Below, piece by piece: positions 29,791 through 37,539 of a stretch of 39,472 nt of DNA. Location of the stretch: NCBI RefSeq assembly GCF_001276715.1, contig NZ_LIUQ01000049.1, forward strand, positions 1 through 39,472. The letters are read 5' to 3'. Both the position numbers and the translations under genes were made by a program. The DNA comes from Planktothricoides sp. SR001. Its GTDB lineage: Bacteria > Cyanobacteriota > Cyanobacteriia > Cyanobacteriales > Laspinemataceae. The first letter of the stretch is position 1. The number at the start of each line of letters is the position of its first letter. Under the pieces are notes generated by a model that had not been told where the DNA came from, made no database searches, and saw only the letters and a program-made list of their open reading frames with translations.

Positions 29791-30975
29791 ATGGCAAAAA
29801 AACCCACTCTACACTCACATTCTGACCAGCAGGCATTCGATCGCATTTTGTTACTGATTGCGACTTTGTTACAAAATCCGGGGGTGGGGGTGAGCGATCG
29901 CGATGAAAAACTATTGAACAGCGATCGCCAACATAACAATGCTTTAGAAACTGTGCGGATTAAACTACGGGAATTCGCGACGAAAACTGGTTATGAATTT
30001 CCCGAAAATTATCCTTCAGTGCCCACAATTCGCAAAGATTTAGAACTATTGCGACGGTATGGAATTTTAGACGATCGCATTTATCGGTGGGGTTATTATT
30101 TAGGCACTGGGGCATTAAACCCGGAGGAATTATCCGCAGCTTTAAACGCTTTAGCTGCTCAAGCAAAATATCAAGGAAATCCTATCGCCCGCCGCATTTA
30201 TGAACAAGTGCTGCAACGAGTGCGCGGTTTAGATTTAAAATTAGATGGAAAATTTTTATATCCCGTCCATCAACAGTTAAATCGCTCTATTGTTTCCACC
30301 GACCCCGTAGAAATGTTGGCCAAAGGTGAGCGGCAAAATACCATATTTAATCAATTAGAAACCGTAGAAATGGCCATTCTCCAAGGGCAAGCTATTGAAT
30401 TATCTCGCAGCCACGATCCTTATGGGGGCAAACGAGTCGGCATGATGAGTCTATGGCCTTTGCAAATTATCTACTATGATATTGCCTGGTATTTAGTTTG
30501 TGAACGATTGGAAACCGGCCAATTAGCCATTAGTCGGTTAAATCGATTTAAAGATTATTGTCAGGTATTAGCACCTCAACGTTCTTTAGAAATGCAGTTT
30601 GAAAAATTACAGCAAGTTCACCAATTACTATCTCAAGGTTGGGGTTTGTATTTAGGTGACTTGGCAGAACAGCAGGGGGAATTAGCGGGAAATGTAGAGT
30701 TTCAAACGGTTAAAGTGCGCTTTTTTTCTCCAGTAGTGCCGTTTATTTTAGAGGGCGATCGCCGTCATCCCACTCAAAAAGTTCATTTAGGGCCAAAAGA
30801 TGCCACGGGTCAATATGAATATGTGGATTATCAGGTGAAATTACCTCCCCGTTCTTTCCGAGAATTTATGCTGTGGGTTTATCGTCATTTGCACAATGCC
30901 AAGGTATTATTCCCTGCGGAATTAGTGGCACAACATCGCGCAGCGGCTCAAGCTTTAATCGAGCGATATAATTGA
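29791..30975 (+). CDS. WYL-domain transcriptional regulator, divergent from the type III-B locus
   Basis: This 394-aa protein has an N-terminal winged-helix region (residues ~10-105, with VPTIRKDLELLRRYGIL as recognition segment), a WYL domain (~205-262; WYL at 233-235 in YYDIAWYLVCE, then RLNRF with conserved Arg), and a WCX-like C-terminus. WYL regulators commonly sit next to cyanobacterial CRISPR-Cas loci, where at least one is reported to repress crRNA or cas expression. Its divergent position supports control of cmr2 or of itself. A truncated copy of its first 27 codons lies at 29090. A perfect hairpin (31002-31032) follows the stop. The domain call is secure; target and ligand are unknown. 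Confidence 0.92.
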   Translation: MAKKPTLHSHSDQQAFDRILLLIATLLQNPGVGVSDRDEKLLNSDRQHNNALETVRIKLREFATKTGYEFPENYPSVPTIRKDLELLRRYGILDDRIYRWGYYLGTGALNPEELSAALNALAAQAKYQGNPIARRIYEQVLQRVRGLDLKLDGKFLYPVHQQLNRSIVSTDPVEMLAKGERQNTIFNQLETVEMAILQGQAIELSRSHDPYGGKRVGMMSLWPLQIIYYDIAWYLVCERLETGQLAISRLNRFKDYCQVLAPQRSLEMQFEKLQQVHQLLSQGWGLYLGDLAEQQGELAGNVEFQTVKVRFFSPVVPFILEGDRRHPTQKVHLGPKDATGQYEYVDYQVKLPPRSFREFMLWVYRHLHNAKVLFPAELVAQHRAAAQALIERYN

Positions 30976-31001
30976 GGCTAGTTTTTACCACAAAGGCACA
31001 A

Positions 31002-31032
31002 AGGACACAAAGATTTATAGTCTTTGTGTCCT
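31002..31032. terminator. Perfect hairpin between convergent genes
   Basis: AGGACACAAAGA, a 7-nt loop, and TCTTTGTGTCCT form a perfect 12-bp stem between the stop of the WYL gene (30975) and the stop of the convergent minus-strand gene (31046). The position fits a bidirectional terminator. No long T-run is present, so it may equally be a short dispersed repeat. Confidence 0.55.
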
Positions 31033-31045
31033 GAGTTATCTAAGG

Positions 31046-31501
31046 TTATGCGTTGACCGTTTTGGTCTTAAATAAAGTATTTAGTTCGGGCGGTATTTTG
31101 GCAAATTCAATGGTGGTATCTTTAGGATAAGGACTCACTTCTATATTCAAATTTTGATTTTCGTTAAAGTCTTCAAATTTAAATTTAGAAAAGAATAATC
31201 CTTTCTCGGATTCTGATGCTAAACTAAAGCATTCGGCGTTTTCATAGCAAATGATTAATTTACGCATGGTTACGCCAGAAGCAATCGTTACCTCTCCATT
31301 TTCTTCTTGTTTAATTAAGGACATCAGGGTCTTAGAACTAATGCCTTGTGAGAAAGGAACGGTGAATGCGATCGCCGCTTGGTGGGGAATTGTGACTCCT
31401 TCAAAGATAGAAGAGTCAACAAATCCTAAGAATTCAATCTGCATCGATTCATAACTAGACAGACAGGAAAAATTTAGACCAATTTTTACTAAAGTTTTCA
31501 T
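31046..31501 (-). CDS. Protein of unknown function (about 151 aa)
   Basis: Translation starts at the ATG at 31501, preceded by TTAAGGTC; an in-frame ATG at 31528 has no ribosome-binding site. The product begins MKTLVKIGLNFSCLSSYESMQIEFLGFVD and looks like a soluble alternating beta/alpha protein without signal peptide or membrane helix. I recognise no family. It is convergent with the WYL gene and separated from it by a hairpin. Codon use resembles the neighbours. A role in the CRISPR locus is not indicated. Confidence 0.7.
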   Translation of the reverse strand: MKTLVKIGLNFSCLSSYESMQIEFLGFVDSSIFEGVTIPHQAAIAFTVPFSQGISSKTLMSLIKQEENGEVTIASGVTMRKLIICYENAECFSLASESEKGLFFSKFKFEDFNENQNLNIEVSPYPKDTTIEFAKIPPELNTLFKTKTVNA

Positions 31502-31996
31502 ACTTTTGACCTTAAGGCTTGTTCTCATCTAATGAATTTGCCCAACGACGGGGCATTTAATTGTACAATTAATTTTATCAGATGTCAAGAGAGACTATTT
31601 TTATTGAGTTAATTTACTTTACCTGGGGCACCGGGGCAGAAAATAATCTTTAAAAAGGAAAAGGTTTTTTTGGAAAACCGCAATAGCTGCTGGGGAAGGA
31701 GGCAAGAGTATTTATATTGTAGGGTGGGCAAAACTCCACACTTATGGGAGGAAAGAGGAGAGAGGAAAGAGGTGCATAGGAAAGAGTGAAAAGTGAATAG
31801 TGAATAGTGATATTTCATTTGTAGGGGCGAATGGCCATTCGCCCCTACGACTTTTCAAGGCATCACTTTTCTCTCTTCTATTTTCTCTCTTCATGGTAGT
31901 CCACCCGAAGAATGTTAAGGGCGGTTGGATGAATTTTTGTAAATGGTAATAGAAGAGACTTGGAAAAAGTCTTTGCTATCAACAGGGATGCTTCGA
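31502..31996. other. Gene-free region with purine-rich simple sequence and a palindrome
   Basis: The region contains a half-copy of the GTAGGGTGGGC repeat (~31720), GAGGAAAGAG/GTGAATAGTGAATA simple sequence (31745-31810) and the 28-bp palindrome at 31821-31848. A short open frame on the minus strand (31609-31818) encodes Ser/Leu-rich repeat translation and is not supported. The promoter of the 151-aa gene must lie in the first part. Confidence 0.6.
31821..31848. repeat. Perfect 28-bp palindrome, copy 2
   Basis: Identical over all 28 bp to the palindrome at 25652-25679 (GTAGGGGCGAATGG and its complement). The identity of two copies 6 kb apart marks it as a dispersed element rather than a chance palindrome. 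Confidence 0.9.
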
Positions 31997-33736
31997 TCAA
32001 ATCCTTCTAGCAAAAGATATTTTTTTGGCGATCGCACAATTGGCATCAATTATTTTTAAGTTTTTTACTTGTAACCTTGTGCAGCGATCGCCGATTTGGG
32101 CTAATAAGGGACTGCTGCCGGTTTCTAATTGGGCGATCGCCTGATTTGCCGCTGGTTGGTATTGCATCATCCAGTTACTTTGGCGAATATAGTCCGGGGT
32201 AAAGCTGCCGGTTTCTACTAGGAAAAAATCTATACTATATTCTTGGATAAATTCCTCCAGTTGATTCAGGTTTTGACTATAGTAAGCGGTGATTAAATCA
32301 AGAGTGCGATCGCGAATTTGCCGATAATATCCCGTATGATAGGGAACGGGATAGCCTTCGCCTCCAATTAAAATAGACCGTTGGCTAAATGCCGGGATAT
32401 TATTCACTTCTTCAGCGACAGAAGCGATGAGAATATCTTTAGGTTGCTGGGCAAAAAATTCATAAACTTGGGGAACGGAACCGACAACATAGTCAGTTCG
32501 AGGAAAGCGTTTTAACCAAGTGGGCTCTAGGACGACTAGGGCAATTAAACCTCCGGATAATATTAGGGATAAAATTGGCTTGTTTGGGGCAATTTTACCC
32601 GGCTTTTTGCCCCAGTTTAGCAGGGCATCAATGATTAGGGCGATCGCAATTCCAGCCGCGATCGCTGTAACAATGCGGAGACTATGTTCAGTGTAGCGAC
32701 TGGGTAAATGTAAGCGAAACAGAAACAAATGGGCGATGAAAAACATTGCCAAAGAAGCAATGGTAATTTGCAGCAAGTAGCCCAAATTTTTAGTCACCGC
32801 TTTTAACGGAACAATTTTACTGTTAAGGAGTAAAATAAAGGGTAAGAAAAAACTGGCAATTAACGGCAAAGTTGTGCCGAGACGGGGCAGCATTCCACTA
32901 CGTTGCCCGCTAAACCAAAAATGGCCAAATTCTTGGGTAAAAAACTCGCTTTTGCCCTTGGTTAAAAACTCTGGCATTTGTCTAGCAGCATCCGCAGTAA
33001 TCACCGGCCCATACCCATTGGATTTTAGGGCATAAATTAACATAACGATCAAAGCAACTATCAGACAAATACCCGAAAACAGATAATCTTTGCGCTGGTG
33101 AGATAAGTAAACCTGCCATTTTTTCCAGTGGCATAATTGCAGAATTAAAATTCCCGATGAGATTAACACCGCTTGGGGATAAAAAATCCCTTCGAGGGCG
33201 ATCGCCAGACAACTGCAGAATAAATTTCGCCGCAACAAATAATAGAGAAATGCGGTAAAAAAAGGATATACAAAAGCTACTGCTGTCCCCGAAACTACAT
33301 CATCCCGCATCCAAATATAATGATTTAACAGCAATGAACTTAAAAATCCGGCAATGGGGACAGGGAATAACTCAATAGTGATGCCAAAACAGTAAGCGGT
33401 GGTAATTAAACCCAGAATAATTGGTGACAGTTTATGTAGCAAAATTGGAGTAATACCGACCCATGTCATTAATCGGTATAAATTGGTATATCCCCAGGGG
33501 GCGACGGTTTGGAAATAATCGGCAATTAAATCATTAGGAAACAATCCGGGGTCAATAAATCTTTGCATCCAAAAAATATGCTGTCTAGCATCATCTTGGA
33601 TGACGTATTCACCCGTAAAGGCTTGTTGTAATACCATACCACCATAAATGGTGGCAAAAGTTAGGGCTAAACTAAACCAAAATATCGTCCGGGATTTGGT
33701 AGATTGATGAATTGGGGCAGTAAGAAATTGATGCAC
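31997..33736 (-). CDS. Polytopic membrane protein, GT-C glycosyltransferase-like, paralogue 2
   Basis: This 579-aa protein has about a dozen hydrophobic helices and a soluble C-terminal part. The first helix (TIFWFSLALTFATIYGGMVL) is followed by an acidic loop GEYVIQDDARQHIFWMQRF. A first-loop Asp-Asp of this kind is typical of GT-C glycosyltransferases that use lipid-linked sugars, though the family is not certain. It is a close paralogue of the gene at 33950-35707: the loop QDDARQHIFWMQRF and the end region (PYHTGYY, DLI.A.Y..NL) recur. The start is GTG at 33736. It is downstream of a flippase-like gene in the same orientation, suggesting a role in cell-surface glycan or lipid synthesis. 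A repeat-rich 213-bp gap separates the paralogues. Confidence 0.82.
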   Translation of the reverse strand: MHQFLTAPIHQSTKSRTIFWFSLALTFATIYGGMVLQQAFTGEYVIQDDARQHIFWMQRFIDPGLFPNDLIADYFQTVAPWGYTNLYRLMTWVGITPILLHKLSPIILGLITTAYCFGITIELFPVPIAGFLSSLLLNHYIWMRDDVVSGTAVAFVYPFFTAFLYYLLRRNLFCSCLAIALEGIFYPQAVLISSGILILQLCHWKKWQVYLSHQRKDYLFSGICLIVALIVMLIYALKSNGYGPVITADAARQMPEFLTKGKSEFFTQEFGHFWFSGQRSGMLPRLGTTLPLIASFFLPFILLLNSKIVPLKAVTKNLGYLLQITIASLAMFFIAHLFLFRLHLPSRYTEHSLRIVTAIAAGIAIALIIDALLNWGKKPGKIAPNKPILSLILSGGLIALVVLEPTWLKRFPRTDYVVGSVPQVYEFFAQQPKDILIASVAEEVNNIPAFSQRSILIGGEGYPVPYHTGYYRQIRDRTLDLITAYYSQNLNQLEEFIQEYSIDFFLVETGSFTPDYIRQSNWMMQYQPAANQAIAQLETGSSPLLAQIGDRCTRLQVKNLKIIDANCAIAKKISFARRI

Positions 33737-33949
33737 TTTATTTGTTGGTTGTTGATGGTTGGTTGTTGATGGTTGGTTGTTGATGGTTGATGGGTAGGGA
33801 TTCTATTATTGATGGGTAGGGATTCTATTGTTGTTTTTTACTGGTTATCAGGGTAAAATAACAAATAACAAATAACAAATAACAAACAACAAACAACAAA
33901 CAACAAACAACAAACAACCATCAACGGTGAACGTTTAACCGATAATTCA
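33737..33949. repeat. Short tandem repeats between the two membrane paralogues
   Basis: Two kinds of tandem repeat fill the gap: TTGGTTGTTGATGG units (33745-33800, with a TGATGGGTAGGGATTCTAT pair) and AACAAAT/AACAAAC heptamers (33860-33918). These are the short tandemly repeated repeats typical of cyanobacteria. No gene is present. Confidence 0.87.
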
Positions 33950-35707
33950 CTAAAAATCTATCATACATTTTGTGCTTAATAAAACAAAATCCCCGGTTTT
34001 AAATGCAGCGCAAGATTCAATAAAGTTAGCCACTGCTGCGGGGGTCTCTAAGTCCAGTTGCGCGATCGCTTCTGTTGCCTCCGGTTGATACTGTTGAATC
34101 CATTCATTTTTGGCTAAATAATCTGGGGTAAAGGCTGATTTTTCTAATAGCCAAAAATCAATCCCATACTTGGCGATAAACTGCTGCATTTCTGCTAAAT
34201 TAGGGGTATATTGAGCGTGAATTAAATCTTTAGTGCGTTGACTAAATTCTGCATAATAGCCAGTATGATAAGGAATCGCATATTCGGGGGCGACTAATAC
34301 CGATCGCAACGCAAAAGTGGGCAGGTTATTCGCCTCGGAAGATAGGGAAGCAATTAAGCTATCTTTGGGTTGTTGTTGCAAGAATTCGTATAACGGGGCG
34401 AGGTTTCCCGGACGGTAATTTGTGCGGGGAAAACTGGATTCATAGACGGGATAAAAAATGGTTAAAGCGATTAACAAAGCACTAGCGATCGCCCAACCTT
34501 TTTGAGGTTTTTGCCCTGGTTTGAAGGACTGAAGGGCGGCATCTAATATAACAGTAATCAAGATGCCTGTGGCAATTGCCAAAACAACTCGACAGCTATG
34601 TTCCATATAGCGACCGGGCAAATACAGCCGTAACAAAACCGCATGAGCCGCGACAAACATAGCCACCGATACTATCATTATATCACCCAATAATCTAATT
34701 TGGGGATTAATTTTTGTCACCAGGGTAAATTTCTGTGAATTGTGCCAAAGTAAGGGAAAAAATAGCCCTAGCCAAATCAAGGGAGGTAACACCGGAGGGA
34801 AAAACCCACTTAGTTCGCCAATCAGCCAATATTCTATGGGATTATCATTAAAAAATGGGGTGCGTCCTCCCGGCCAAAATTCCGGCATCAGCCTCGCTTC
34901 ACTTGCGGTCATTGCCCCGCCATAATCATTGGGTTGCAGGGCATAAATTACTAATACTAAACCGCCTACCAAAAACGGCATAATACTGATTAAATATTCA
35001 GCCGATTCTCCAGTTTTAAGTAATGGCAGTTGCGGGCTTTTTTTGCTCCATAAACTTCTGATCGACTCTCCCATATTTTCCCAGTTTACCAGACGCAACA
35101 GTAATACCGGACAACAGATTAAGATTAATTGAGGATAAAATAATCCCAGCAGGGCGATCGCCACACAAGCGCCGATTAACTGTCGTTTCAATAAATAATA
35201 GATAAAAACTACGAATAACGGATAAATAAAGGCGCGAGGAGTGGCGGAAACCACATCAAATTTCATCCAAATACTTTGATTGAGAATCACACTAGCCATA
35301 AAACCGGCAAAGGGAACGGGTAACAGTTCTATTGTCACCCCAAAACAATAGATAGTGGTGAGAATTCCCAGAACCGGAGGCAACAGTTTACTTAACAGTA
35401 AGGGTTCAATTCCTAAGCGGGCAATAATTTGATAAAATGTCGTATAACCCAGGGGTACGACTGATTGAAAATAGTCCGCAATTAAATCCCCAGGGAATAA
35501 TTCTGGGTCAACAAACCGCTGCATCCAAAATATATGTTGTCTGGCATCATCTTGAATCACATATTCGCCCTTAAAGGCTTTTTGTAACACCATCCAGCCA
35601 TAAAGAACTGCAAAAGTGATGCTGAGACTAAACCAAAAGATCGTCTGAGATTTTTTCCGACTGGGAATAGTCAGCCATTGTTGGCAATAACTTAGGGAAT
35701 AGTTCAT
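33950..35707 (-). CDS. Polytopic membrane protein, GT-C glycosyltransferase-like, paralogue 1
   Basis: This 585-aa protein has about a dozen hydrophobic helices and shares its N-terminus (QTIFWFSLSITFAVLYGWMVL, then GEYVIQDDARQHIFWMQRFVDPELFPGDLIADYFQ) and C-terminal region with the paralogue at 31997-33736. The first-loop Asp-Asp suits a GT-C type glycosyltransferase. It begins 3 bp after the stop of the flippase-like gene, so the two are in one operon. The probable process is transfer of a sugar from a lipid carrier at the membrane's outer face, with no substrate predictable. The Asp-Asp and helix pattern are visible; the enzyme class is an inference. Confidence 0.82.
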   Translation of the reverse strand: MNYSLSYCQQWLTIPSRKKSQTIFWFSLSITFAVLYGWMVLQKAFKGEYVIQDDARQHIFWMQRFVDPELFPGDLIADYFQSVVPLGYTTFYQIIARLGIEPLLLSKLLPPVLGILTTIYCFGVTIELLPVPFAGFMASVILNQSIWMKFDVVSATPRAFIYPLFVVFIYYLLKRQLIGACVAIALLGLFYPQLILICCPVLLLRLVNWENMGESIRSLWSKKSPQLPLLKTGESAEYLISIMPFLVGGLVLVIYALQPNDYGGAMTASEARLMPEFWPGGRTPFFNDNPIEYWLIGELSGFFPPVLPPLIWLGLFFPLLWHNSQKFTLVTKINPQIRLLGDIMIVSVAMFVAAHAVLLRLYLPGRYMEHSCRVVLAIATGILITVILDAALQSFKPGQKPQKGWAIASALLIALTIFYPVYESSFPRTNYRPGNLAPLYEFLQQQPKDSLIASLSSEANNLPTFALRSVLVAPEYAIPYHTGYYAEFSQRTKDLIHAQYTPNLAEMQQFIAKYGIDFWLLEKSAFTPDYLAKNEWIQQYQPEATEAIAQLDLETPAAVANFIESCAAFKTGDFVLLSTKCMIDF

Positions 35708-35710
35708 AGA

Positions 35711-36697
35711 TTATAGATTTTTGCTGCTGGTGTTGCTGTTAATTTTACCGCTAATTTTACCGTTAATTTTCATGGTGGCAAAATATTGCCCTAAAAAGGG
35801 TAAACCAGCGATCGCGGGTATCAGATAACGGGAGGTACAAAGTAACCCTAATGCGGCGCCGGTGGCTGGGTCAAAATAGGGTTGATAAAATAAAATTAAG
35901 GCCGCATCACGAGTGCCAACTCCGGCAAAAGTTAAGGGCATTAAACCAGCCAAAATTGCTAGAGGAGATAGGGCGAGATTTGCTAGTAAAGGCACCGAAG
36001 CATTTAAGGCTAAAATAAAGAACCAAATTTGCAGCAAATGGCCAAACCAAATTAAAATAGAAGTGCTAGTGATTTTAATTAATTGCTGGCGATCGCGCCA
36101 AAAATAATCGTGCATTTCTCCCCAGGAAAACCGCATTTTATCCAGCTTAATTTGGATTTTTTTCGGAGCAATTCGGCTGATACCGGCAAAAAATAGCTGG
36201 GCAAACTGACGGTAACTCAGGAGGAATATGCCCACGATTAACCCTCCGGTGACTCCAGCGGTCATCAGCCAAAATAATCCATCTTTTTGGGGATAAACTA
36301 TCAGCCCAAAAGCACACCACAGCAGCAGAGATAACATATCACAGGCTTTTTCAAATACCACCAAAGATAAGGCTAAAGAGCCGCTGAGATGGCCGCGATC
36401 GCGCATAAAATAAGCTTTAGCTAAATCCCCCATTTTTGAGGGTAATACCATATTTAGCACACTGGCGGCTAAAATTAGTTGATTAGCTTGCATAAATCCT
36501 AGCCCCGCACTCACCGGGGTTAATTGTTGCAGTCGCCAACTGGTGAGCATGGTTAAGGGGACGACCATTGCTAAGGCGATCGCCATCCAAAGACGGTGAC
36601 AATTTTGGAACACCGCCAAAAGTCCGAGGCCATCAATTTTAGTGTAAATTATGGCTAAAATTAGCAGACTCACTATTAGAGAAATCAACCGTTTCAT
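35711..36697 (-). CDS. Lysylphosphatidylglycerol-synthase-type transmembrane / flippase-like protein (UPF0104)
   Basis: This 328-aa protein has about eight hydrophobic helices and the features of PF03706: LNMVLPSKMGDLAKAYFMR after the second helix pair, LVVFEKACDMLSLLL, and the late motif LMPLTFAGVGTRDAALILFY. These resemble the N-terminal flippase domain of MprF/AglD and related proteins that move or anchor polyprenyl-linked or phospholipid-linked molecules. The ATG at 36697 is preferred over a TTG at 36736. It is followed at 3 bp by a GT-C-like gene, consistent with lipid-linked sugar handling. The substrate is unknown. Confidence 0.88.
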   Translation of the reverse strand: MKRLISLIVSLLILAIIYTKIDGLGLLAVFQNCHRLWMAIALAMVVPLTMLTSWRLQQLTPVSAGLGFMQANQLILAASVLNMVLPSKMGDLAKAYFMRDRGHLSGSLALSLVVFEKACDMLSLLLWCAFGLIVYPQKDGLFWLMTAGVTGGLIVGIFLLSYRQFAQLFFAGISRIAPKKIQIKLDKMRFSWGEMHDYFWRDRQQLIKITSTSILIWFGHLLQIWFFILALNASVPLLANLALSPLAILAGLMPLTFAGVGTRDAALILFYQPYFDPATGAALGLLCTSRYLIPAIAGLPFLGQYFATMKINGKISGKINSNTSSKNL

Positions 36698-37488
36698 TAA
36701 TACCAGTAATCTCACATATAACTTGAACCGAATCAATTAAACCGAAGTGGGCGATCGATCGACCTTTTATCGGTTACTCTGGTTGACACCTCAAATAAAC
36801 TTACCCCCGGCTTTTAAGTTGAGTTTGGGTATCAAGACTTAGGGGTCATCGGTGGATGGTTGACGGTGAAATCAACCGAAAGCCGAAAGCTGACGGCTGA
36901 TAGCTGAAAGGCGACATTTTTCCATATCCAATCGAGGAAACCCCCTTACAGCCTTACTCTGAGTTTTTTTAAAGGGGTACACCATCCCCCCACTTTATCC
37001 CCCCGCTTTCCTCCTACACCCCGCCATCAATAGCAAGTGTGATTACAAATATAAGATATAACCGATCTACCGCTCTCAAAAATTTTGAAAAATGGTATTA
37101 TATGGAAAAAAATAAATCATTATTGCCAGTAACCGTCAAATCCAACCAACAGGGATAACTCGTCGGAAGTATCTGATTTTTGCAGAGAATAGCTTTGCGG
37201 AGGAGAAGAAAGATGTGCTAGTGAAAGATATGCTGATGAAAGATTCCCCAACTGGAATCCTTATTTTTGGCAACATGAGACGTACCTCAATCACAGAGAA
37301 TTTCTCTTGGATTGAACAATTGCACAAATTTGCTCAAACAATGAATAAACAGTGATAAATTTAATCGATTAAAATTCTAAATATATCTCAAATAATTGCT
37401 GAATATTGCCATAATATTGAAGCAAAAATAGCAATAAAATCTGGATATAGAAGATTGGAGCAATGATTTACAGGAGCGGATAATTATC
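36698..37488. other. Gene-poor intergenic region upstream of the response regulator gene
   Basis: The region contains AGCTGACGGCTGATAGCTG simple sequence (36880-36910), a C-rich segment (36980-37025), an open frame without start (37116-37355) and the promoter zone of the plus-strand regulator. No RNA gene was recognised. Confidence 0.55.
37116..37355 (+). pseudogene. Possible coding remnant without a start codon
   Basis: A plus-strand frame of about 79 codons runs from a TAA at 37113 to a TGA at 37353 and encodes a protein-like sequence: ITRRKYLIFAENSFAEEKK, then DMLMKDSPTGILIFGNMRRT and SITENFSWIEQLHKFAQTM. There is no ATG in the first 38 codons and no ribosome-binding site in the right place. 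It might be the 3' end of a decayed gene or a 41-residue protein starting at 37233. I do not recognise the family. Confidence 0.35.
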
Positions 37489-37539
37489 ATGTTAACTAAA
37501 GTAAAATTAGGTAAAACAAGGTCAAATACATTCAAATGA
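37489..37539 (+). CDS. Sixteen-codon upstream ORF overlapping the response-regulator start
   Basis: The ORF MLTKVKLGKTRSNTFK begins at 37489 after AGGAG (37472-37476) and ends at a TGA (37537-37539) that overlaps the downstream ATG (37536-37538) as ATGA. The main gene has no ribosome-binding site of its own. Translation of the short frame may therefore deliver ribosomes to it. It could be a coupled leader peptide or an accident of an A-rich region. Confidence 0.5.
   Translation: MLTKVKLGKTRSNTFK

Noticed and set aside
31609-31818. A 69-codon minus-strand frame (MKYHYSLFTFHSFLCTSF).
   Set aside because: It is a translation of purine/pyrimidine simple sequence without a ribosome-binding site or homology.
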